From assembly GCA_020721005.1 (NCBI GenBank), contig DYNP01000005.1:1-64000 (forward strand): DNA of 64,000 bases. The letters are read 5' to 3'. Both the position numbers and the translations under genes were made by a program. Under the pieces are notes generated by a model, which had not been told where the DNA came from, made no database searches, and saw only the letters and a program-made list of their open reading frames with translations. Source of the stretch: Thiomargarita sp. (GTDB taxonomy: Bacteria > Pseudomonadota > Gammaproteobacteria > Beggiatoales > Beggiatoaceae). Position 1 is the first letter of the stretch. Each line of letters opens with the position of its first letter. Below, piece by piece: positions 26,271 through 34,100 of this stretch.

Positions 26271-28799
26271 ATGTCAAAACAATCACTAAAGATTGTTATC
26301 ATCTTAAATCATGCTGATCGGGAAAGGAAAACACTACAAAAAGTTCAATCCGCCATTAATCAAATCAACCCAGAAGCAGAAGTTCATTTGCTTGAGTTTC
26401 GTAACCCCAATTTCATGTTGGAGACTTTGGAAATTAGACCTCAAGTGATCATGACTTTTCCTTTTACTGCTATTTCAACTGCCAGTTATTTTTATATTTT
26501 GAAGCATTTATTGGATTGTGTGTTGGTTTGTTTTCGAGCGGAAGGAGTTTTGAATTATAACTCTGCTAATCACGTTCAATTATTCACGGGACTGGAAAAT
26601 TATGGGAGTAATTTTGTTGATTATGAAGTCTTTTGGGGCCCCAAAACTGCTCACACCGTAGGTGACAGCTTATTGAGGCAAAACAAACTTTCTTCCCAGA
26701 AGAGAATTAAATATTTTGGTTCCCCATTTATTGAGGATTATATCAACAGTGCCGATGAACGTAATGTTGCTTTGCCTCAAGAAATTAAAAATAAATTCTC
26801 AGCTTACTCAAAAGAAAGAATTGTTCTGATAGTTACGGGTTTTTCACTCGCCAATTATTCCCCGCAAGATATTCTTGGGGCAGGTGATATTGTAGACAGT
26901 AATAGCCAAACTGCAGAGCAAGATTTTCAGGAAGCTTTAGCAGGCGTTGAAATCACCAAACAACTTCGTCAAAAATGGATTGAAACAATAATCGCTGGGG
27001 CTGTTAACAGTCCTCAACTGTTGTTGATAGTCAAAATACATCCCATAGAAAGCATTCAATTCAAAAGGGGCATTCCCAATCCTTATGGTATATTCAATAA
27101 TTATCCCAATATTTTTCTGATAGCTGATCCTATTCCCTTCCGGGCAATTGTTCCCTATTGTGGACTGTTGCTCCACTATGGTTCAACCAGTGCATTGGAG
27201 GCTTATTTATCTAGTGTGCCCAGCATTTTTGTTAAGACTGAAATTCCCGGGATCAATACAAACAAGTTTACCTCGTTTGAGGAGATGACTTTTCTATCTT
27301 CCTCATTTATCAACTTAACTCAAGTTCCAGAATTGATTCATCAACATGCAATTACCCCACTGATTTTTCAGAGGAATGATAAGATAGAACAGGTTTTACT
27401 GGACCTGTTTAATTTAAAGTTGAATGAGGATTACCAACCCTCTCGCCAGATTGCGCAATTTTTGCTCTCATTGGTTGAAGAAATGCCTCAGTCCATCGCA
27501 ACCGATGATCAACATTTGGGCACTGCCTTTCGACAATCAGGCAATAGAATTATACCTACACTGATTGAGAAGGGAATTGCTCAGTTGAATAAGCAAAACT
27601 ATCAAATTGCCTTAGAGCCTTACCTTAATTTTTTGAAGAAATTGGCATTGACTGGTTTTGTACAAATACAGCAACTATATCTCATGAGATCAGTGTGCCT
27701 GTTTAACTTGGGACTGTTAAAGGAGGCTCTTATTGAAGTAGAACAAGAACTTACTTCTAATCCCCAAGATGAACAGGCTCAAAATTGGCGTCAACAAGTG
27801 ATGGCCAAAATGGAATCTTCTCAAGTCATGGAAAAACCTCATTCCCTCCCTACCTCTGCTGATCTTACTGAATTTGATTTGTTATTGCCAAAAATTTTCA
27901 CCATCGAAACAGTTTTAGCTTGTAGTCTCAAATGTCCTGAATGTGCTATTGGAGGGGATATCATTGAAAGACAGCATACAGTCATGAAGTTGGATCGGTT
28001 TAAACTGATTGCAGATAAAATTCGACCTTTTGTCAAATATTTATATCTGCATCTGTGGGGTGAGCCCATGTTGAATAAGCAGATCATCCCTATGATTCAG
28101 TATGCCGCTCAATTCACTCGCACAAATATCAGCACTCATGCTCAAGTGTTGTCTAAGGAAATGGCTGACTCTTTAATCACTTCTGGGGTCAGCGATATTA
28201 TTGTGTCTATCGATGGGGTCAGCCAGGCTGTTTATGAACGGTATCGGGTGGGGGGAGATGTCAAAACGGCTTTGTCTAACTTGGCTTTATTGCAGCAGTT
28301 GAATCAGCATTATGGGGGGAAAGTTAACATTATGCCCCAGTTTATCATGTTTAAGCACAATCAACATGAAAAACCATTGTTTGAGGACTATTGTCACCGT
28401 TTGGGACTGAAACCTTTTTTTAAGCCGCCTTATATCCGTATGAAAGAATCCAAGTTTGCTTATTCTGATTTTTCGGAATACATACGTCCCCATTATCCAA
28501 CTTTGGAGACTTTGCGCCAAGCCATGCAGACTTGTAATGCTCCTCGAGACAATTTGGTCGTCACCGTCGATGGCTCAGTGATTGTATGTTGTCACGATTA
28601 TAATGGGTTAACGACTTTTGGGAATATTTTTCAACAAGGCGTGTTGGAGATTTGGGACAGTCCCAAATATCGGGAATTTCGTTACAAGGTGCTTGCCGGT
28701 GCAGCCCCTGAATTTTGCGTTGATTATTGTATGACTTATTTACCCCAATTTGAGACTCGTAGCAGTCGGAAAGTTATTCCTATTGTGCCGGGAAAATAG
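26271..28799 (+). CDS. Surface-carbohydrate protein fused to radical SAM/SPASM domain
   Basis: An 842-residue protein. Residues 1-380 resemble a surface-polysaccharide biosynthesis domain with a two-lobed glycosyltransferase-like layout (LLIVKIHPIE, LLLHYGSTSALEAYLSSVPSIFVKTE). Residues about 430-510 are helical and TPR-like. Residues 540-840 form a radical SAM domain with Cys551, Cys555 and Cys558 (CSLKCPEC), then SIDGVSQAVYERYRVGG, and a SPASM-like C-terminus with CNAPRDN, CCHDYNG and FCVDYC cysteines for extra Fe-S clusters. I know the parts separately but not this fusion as a characterised enzyme. It follows the acetyltransferase by 79 bases and closes the island. Confidence 0.75.
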   Translation: MSKQSLKIVIILNHADRERKTLQKVQSAINQINPEAEVHLLEFRNPNFMLETLEIRPQVIMTFPFTAISTASYFYILKHLLDCVLVCFRAEGVLNYNSANHVQLFTGLENYGSNFVDYEVFWGPKTAHTVGDSLLRQNKLSSQKRIKYFGSPFIEDYINSADERNVALPQEIKNKFSAYSKERIVLIVTGFSLANYSPQDILGAGDIVDSNSQTAEQDFQEALAGVEITKQLRQKWIETIIAGAVNSPQLLLIVKIHPIESIQFKRGIPNPYGIFNNYPNIFLIADPIPFRAIVPYCGLLLHYGSTSALEAYLSSVPSIFVKTEIPGINTNKFTSFEEMTFLSSSFINLTQVPELIHQHAITPLIFQRNDKIEQVLLDLFNLKLNEDYQPSRQIAQFLLSLVEEMPQSIATDDQHLGTAFRQSGNRIIPTLIEKGIAQLNKQNYQIALEPYLNFLKKLALTGFVQIQQLYLMRSVCLFNLGLLKEALIEVEQELTSNPQDEQAQNWRQQVMAKMESSQVMEKPHSLPTSADLTEFDLLLPKIFTIETVLACSLKCPECAIGGDIIERQHTVMKLDRFKLIADKIRPFVKYLYLHLWGEPMLNKQIIPMIQYAAQFTRTNISTHAQVLSKEMADSLITSGVSDIIVSIDGVSQAVYERYRVGGDVKTALSNLALLQQLNQHYGGKVNIMPQFIMFKHNQHEKPLFEDYCHRLGLKPFFKPPYIRMKESKFAYSDFSEYIRPHYPTLETLRQAMQTCNAPRDNLVVTVDGSVIVCCHDYNGLTTFGNIFQQGVLEIWDSPKYREFRYKVLAGAAPEFCVDYCMTYLPQFETRSSRKVIPIVPGK

Positions 28800-28844
28800 C
28801 AGTCAGTAACCTAGATTGGCCTGGCATAACTCAATGTTTTACTG

Positions 28845-29237
28845 GACCTTTTGCAAAAGTAAATGATGAGATACAAAAAAGTAAGATTGCTAAAAGTCTA
28901 ATGGTAGGGTGGGCAATCGCTTTATCGTTGCCCCCCAATTCCTGCCATGCTATTCAGTGAGGGAAATCCCTGTTGGAGTGGAGGCTTTAGCCGGTCAGCC
29001 GTAGGCCCTTGTAATTTGTGTATGTGGGGTGATGCCTGCCGCTAGCCGGCTAAAGCTTCTACTCCAACCTACCGGCTAAAGCCTCCACTCCAACCTACCG
29101 GCTAAAGCCTCTATTCCAACCTACCGGCTAAGGCCTCTATTCCAACCTACCGGCTAAAGCCTCTATTCCAACGGGAATTTCCCTTTTATTTTTTCGTATC
29201 TCATCTTTATCGCATTATTTACTTTATGCAAGAGGTC
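28845..29237. mobile_element. Palindromic MITE-like element, long terminal inverted repeats (393 bp)
   Basis: The left end GACCTTTTGCAAAAGTAAAT and the right end TTATGCAAGAGGTC are inverted. The inner arms continue the match: GAGATAC...GGGAAATCCCTGTTGGAGTGGAGGCTTTAGCCGG on the left has its complement on the right. The centre holds five reiterated CCGGCTAAAGCCTC(C/T)A units. The right end abuts TA. A small inner inverted repeat, GGTGGGCAA...TTGCCCCCC, lies near 28906-28934. There is no coding capacity. Confidence 0.8.
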
Positions 29238-29325
29238 TAGTTTTTGTTGAGTTATGGTGTAAGAGAGGCACTTAATTCAATCTACTCACTGCCAATTTAT
29301 TCCCCATTGTAGATTCAACACCATT

Positions 29326-29841
29326 ATGCAAATACAAACTTGTCGCGATGATCATCGGATTGCTTGGTTAGCGGCTTTGGCGATCACCATTCATATAGTA
29401 GAAAGTGCCTTGCCCAGTCCTTTACCTGGGATAAAACCAGGGTTGGCCAATGTCATAGTCATAGTAGTAGCTATGCGTTTTGGTTGGCCTATGGGAATCT
29501 GGATCAGTGGGTTGCGAGTTATCGCAGGCAGTTTGTTGATGGGCACTTTCTTGTCACCCACGTTTATTCTAAGTTTGAGTGGGGCAGTGGGTAGTCTGTT
29601 GGTAATAATAGGGTTGAGTTATCTGCCAGGACGAGGATGCACTGCTATTGGTTATGGAGTGGCATCGGCAATCGGGCATGTACTTGCCCAGTTTTGGGTG
29701 GCTTATCAAATGTTTATTCAACATGAAGGACTGTTGCGAATATTGCCGATATTGGTCACGGCTGCTTTGGGTTTTGGTTTGATGACCGGTTTTATTGCAT
29801 CCAAGGTATTAGAGCAATGGGAATCTCCTGCCTTGAAATGA
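29326..29841 (+). CDS. Gx transporter-family membrane protein (HepI-like)
   Basis: A 171-residue hydrophobic protein with about five membrane segments. LPGIKPGLANVIVIVVAMRFGWPMGIWISGLRVIAGSLL and FILSLSGAVGSL are typical of the Gx_transp family, once called heptaprenyl diphosphate synthase component I. In other bacteria this family often sits beside electron-transport or flavinylation genes; no such partner is present here. The substrate is unknown. Confidence 0.8.
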   Translation: MQIQTCRDDHRIAWLAALAITIHIVESALPSPLPGIKPGLANVIVIVVAMRFGWPMGIWISGLRVIAGSLLMGTFLSPTFILSLSGAVGSLLVIIGLSYLPGRGCTAIGYGVASAIGHVLAQFWVAYQMFIQHEGLLRILPILVTAALGFGLMTGFIASKVLEQWESPALK

Positions 29842-29852
29842 AGCGTCAAAAC

Positions 29853-29864
29853 GCGATTAATCGC
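29853..29864 (+). terminator. Palindrome plus T-run after the Gx transporter gene
   Basis: Perfect palindrome GCGATTAATCGC followed by TTTTCT, 11 bases after the stop. It has a short stem, so it would be a weak intrinsic terminator. Confidence 0.45.
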
Positions 29865-29924
29865 TTTTCTATGGCTTTTTAGAACGATAAAAAGTCTTTA
29901 TCATTTCACATCTTAGGTCACGTT

Positions 29925-30959
29925 ATGAATATTTCAAAGAAAGATTTAGAAGATGCCATAATACAACAATTACTCTCTGCGGAACAAGCCCAAAAACTCT
30001 GGGCAATCTGGGAGGAGCGTGATCGGCAACAACCTAAGTTTGATTTTGCACATGTTGCCTATTATTTTGGCGCAATCTTGGCAATAAGTGCAATGACTTG
30101 GTTTATGACTGAAGCTTGGGAAGCCTATGGTGGGGCTGGTATTTTTACCATTGCTACCCTCTATGCAATTTGCTTTGGGATCGCCGGTTATTTTTTGTGG
30201 AACGACCCACCCTCACGAATTCCCGGCGGTTTACTTTTTACACTCATGGTTTGCATGGTCCCATTAGCGGTTTATGGTTTGGAACGAGAGTTCGATTTTT
30301 GGCCGCAAGGCGATCCTGGTGGATATCAGGATTTTTATATTTGGGTTAAAGGCAGTTGGTTTATCATGGAAGTTGCGACCATTCTTGCTGCAGCTATCAC
30401 TTTGATTTTTATCCGCTTTCCTTTCTTAACTGCACCCATTGCATTTGCTCTATGGTATATGTCCATGGATTTAACCCCTTTATTGGTAGGGCAAAATGAA
30501 TTCAGTTGGGACAATCGGTTATGGATTTCTTTATGGTTTGGTTTAGTCATGATCCTGATCGCTTACTTCGTTGACCGACGAACCCGAGAAGATTATGCTT
30601 TTTGGCTATATCTGTTTGGTTTAATTGCCTTTTGGGGTGGATTAAGTCTGATGAAAAGTGACAGCGAATTGGGCAAATTTCTCTATTTTCTAATTAATTT
30701 AGGAATAATTTTTCTCTCAATTTTCCTGCAACGTCGCACTTTCATTGTCTTTGGAGTCACTGGCGCATTTGGTTATATTGGATATCTGGCCTTTCATGTT
30801 TTTCAGAACTCCTTACTATTTCCAGTCATTCTAACTGTGGCCGGTCTTGCCATTATTTATATTGGCGTTTTGTATCACCGCTATCATGCTCAACTTGAGC
30901 ATTACGTACTGGGACATTTACCGATGGAAATTAAGGCATTAATGCCTGCTAATCGGTAA
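29925..30959 (+). CDS. Polytopic membrane protein, DUF2157-like
   Basis: A 344-residue protein with a soluble N-terminus (about 40 residues, ISKKDLEDAIIQQLLSAEQAQKLWAIWEE) followed by roughly nine to ten hydrophobic segments. The short helical head that recognises a Leu/Gln-rich start and the many-helix body resemble DUF2157 proteins. No transport motif or charged intramembrane site stands out. Function unknown. Confidence 0.65.
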   Translation: MNISKKDLEDAIIQQLLSAEQAQKLWAIWEERDRQQPKFDFAHVAYYFGAILAISAMTWFMTEAWEAYGGAGIFTIATLYAICFGIAGYFLWNDPPSRIPGGLLFTLMVCMVPLAVYGLEREFDFWPQGDPGGYQDFYIWVKGSWFIMEVATILAAAITLIFIRFPFLTAPIAFALWYMSMDLTPLLVGQNEFSWDNRLWISLWFGLVMILIAYFVDRRTREDYAFWLYLFGLIAFWGGLSLMKSDSELGKFLYFLINLGIIFLSIFLQRRTFIVFGVTGAFGYIGYLAFHVFQNSLLFPVILTVAGLAIIYIGVLYHRYHAQLEHYVLGHLPMEIKALMPANR

Positions 30960-31040
30960 GATCATTAAGATGTGTCATCAAACCAATAGTACAAGAAGAA
31001 TCCGCTGACGAAAGGAAGTCCATTTCACTCATGTTCCCCT

Positions 31041-31147
31041 CCTTACCAAGGAGGGGGATACACTCCCTTCCTTACCAAGGAGGGGGATACATTCCCTTCC
31101 TTACCAAGGAGGAGGATACATTCCCCTCCTTACCAAGGAGGGGCAGG
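31041..31147. repeat. Tandem repeat, 29-bp unit, about 3.7 copies
   Basis: Copies of CCTTACCAAGGAGGGGGATA plus a TCCC-rich tail start at 31041, 31070, 31099 and 31128, exactly 29 bases apart. Each unit carries a small palindrome (CCTTACCAAGG). The array lies between convergent genes and ends at the kinase stop, so it may act as a transcription barrier. Confidence 0.85.
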
Positions 31148-31154
31148 GGGTGGT

Positions 31155-34100
31155 TCAATTTCCTTCCTTTAAACTGTAGTGTTCAACCAATTCCATGATT
31201 TGTTGCTCTTGGAAATCTTTTGCCAATTGACGAATCTGGCGGGCAAAGAACTCTAAATCTTTATCTGTTTTCTCTAACTCATTGACTTTTTGCACTATTC
31301 CAGAAATATCTCCCTGCATAGCCAAGTCCAATAACACCGCTACCTCCTTTTTAGAAGGACCCTTGATCTCCTTAATATCAAAGTAACCTCGTTTTAAGGT
31401 TTCTGCCTCATTTTCCTTACTTAAGCAGGGAAATTCATACAACCAGCTTAGTCCCAGTTGAATTTGCAGTAACTCCAGTAGTTCCTCAAATTTAAAAGGT
31501 TTTACTATAAATGCACTGCAACCTGCGCTTAAACTTTCCTGAAAGTGCGCATCGAACACACTCGCTGAAGCTGCAATGATGGGAATCGAATCCCCTCCTT
31601 GTAGTTTTCGAACTTGGCGGGCAAATTCAAAACCGTCCATAACCGGCATCACCAAATCCGTAATCACCAAATCGACCCCACCCTGACTTAGCACCAATAA
31701 TCCCGATTCACCTTGATCTGCCTCTTTCACGACAAAACCGAGGGGCTTGAGGAGATTGGTTAAAACAGAACGATTTTCCCACTTATCGTCAATCACTAAA
31801 ATAGTCTTTTCTTTACCTTCGTATCCTATGACGACTGGCAAATGTTTCTTTTTCGCTTTTACCACCGTGACTTCTGGCAAATCCAAAGAAAACCAGAAAA
31901 TGCTGCCTTGATCCGGCTCACTTTCGACGTTCAATTCTCCCCCCATCATTTCTACCAATCTTTTGGTGATTGACAAACCCAACCCGGTCCCTTCTGCTCG
32001 ATACTTATGGTCACCCACCTGTTGAAAAGGTTGAAAAATTTTACCCAAATCTCCGTATGATATACCTACTCCAGTATCTTCCACTTGAAAACGAATTCTC
32101 CCGTTGTCATACCCTATTTTAAGAACAACGCCCCCTTGCTGGGTAAATTTCACTGCATTTCCCAGGAGGTTGATCAAAACTTGCCGCAGACGTTTCTCGT
32201 CAGCACGCACACCGTCCGGTAAATGGGAGAGAAGTTCGTAGTTGAAGGCTATCCCTTTTTGATGTGCCCGCATCTCAAATAGCTCGATCAAACCTGCAAT
32301 AAAGTCTTTAAATGTGAACTCTATGGGCAGGACTTCAATTTTCCCGGCTTCAATCTTAGACAGATCTAATACGTCATTAATCAGTGTCAGCAGATATTCT
32401 CCACTGCGATGAATGATATTTACTCCGTCCAACTGTTTGATCGTTAAGGATTTATCCCTTTGCAGAATTTGCGTATAGCCCAAAATGCCATTCAGGGGAG
32501 TTCGCAATTCATGACTCATATTTGCCAAAAATATACTTTTTGCTTGATTGGCCAGTTCAGCGCTTTCTTTTGCCTGCCGTAGGTTATCCTCAAACCGCTT
32601 GCGTTCGGAAATATCTCTGGCTATGGCAACTAAATATTGTTCATCCTCTACTTCAATGTATTGAAGAGTGATTTCAGCAGGGTATAGCTCTCCCCCTTTT
32701 TTACGGTGCACAGTTTCAAAGCGAATGGGGGATTGCCCTGTAGAGAGGGAGTTAATAGAGTCAGAATCATTATTCGCCGCTTTACGCATTAATTTTTGTA
32801 GTATTTGTTGAGTGCCCTCGGCTTTTCCCTCCAGGACTGGATTCAAGTCCATAGGGGTCATTTGTTGTAGTTCATCATGGCTGTAGCCAAGTTGTTGAAC
32901 AGCGGACTGATTCGCATATAGAAATCGCAGGCTTTGTATGTCATGCAGGGATACATGGTCGGCTGCTTGGTCTAAGATTATTCTGAAACGCAGGGCTTCT
33001 TTGTAGAGTAGCTCGGTTCGCTCTTTGGCTTGTTGCAGGTTATTTTCAAATTGCTTGCGTTCGCGGATATCTCTCGCTACTACCACCAGGTACTCATTCT
33101 GTCCGACAGTCAAACGTTGAATTCGCAAGTCGACTGGCACCAAATTGCCGTTTCTATGCTGATGAACAGTTTCAAATCTGACGGAAATACCTTCCTTTAA
33201 GGTGTCAATAAACGCTTCGACCTTAGTACGTGCCTCAAAATCTGGATTTATATCCCAAGGAGTCATACTCAAAAGTTCTTCTCGGTTGTATCCAACTTGC
33301 TCAACTGCAGCTTGATTGACGTAAATAAAGGAGAAGGTTTGCGGATTATGCAGTGCCACATAGTCTGCGGTTTTGTCTAAAATTACTTTGAAACGGAGGG
33401 CCTCTAAATACATCCTTTCCGCGGTCTCTTTTGCCCAGCGCAAACTTTCTTCAAACCGCTTGCGTTCGGTGATGTCTCGGGCCGTGGCTACCAAATAGCG
33501 TTGTTGACCAATGTCTATATACTGTAATTGCAGATCAATGGGGATAAGTTGCCCCTGCCGGTGACGGTGATGACTCTCGATTCGCACAGTATTGACGTTG
33601 TGTAATGGTTCGAGATACTCGGAGATAGTTTGGTGTGCCAAGTCAGGATTGAGTTCCCAAGGGGTCATTTCTAATAACTCTTCTCGAGAATATCCAACTT
33701 GATTGACGGCACCTTGATTGGCATAGAGTATTCGTAAAGTGTTGGGATCGTGCAAGGCGATATAGTCGACGGCTTTATCCAATACCTCTTTAAAGCGATG
33801 AGCTTCAAAATAGAGTTGTTCCGCCCGCTCTTTGGCCTGACGCAATTCCTCCTCTGATTCTTGTTGGGCGGTGATGTCCATAACGGTGCCTACCACCCGA
33901 TGAGGTTTTCTTTGGTCATCCCAAACAGCAGTGGCTCGCATAAAAGCCCAGCGCACTTTTTGTTCTGAATTCAATAGGATACGAAATTTTTTTTGATAGC
34001 TGCCTTCTGCTTTTTCCAAGTACTGGTCGATTTCCTTCCAAAATTGCTGGGCTTCTTCGGGGTGCATGATCGCCGTGAACTGCCCCAAAGTGAAATGTTC

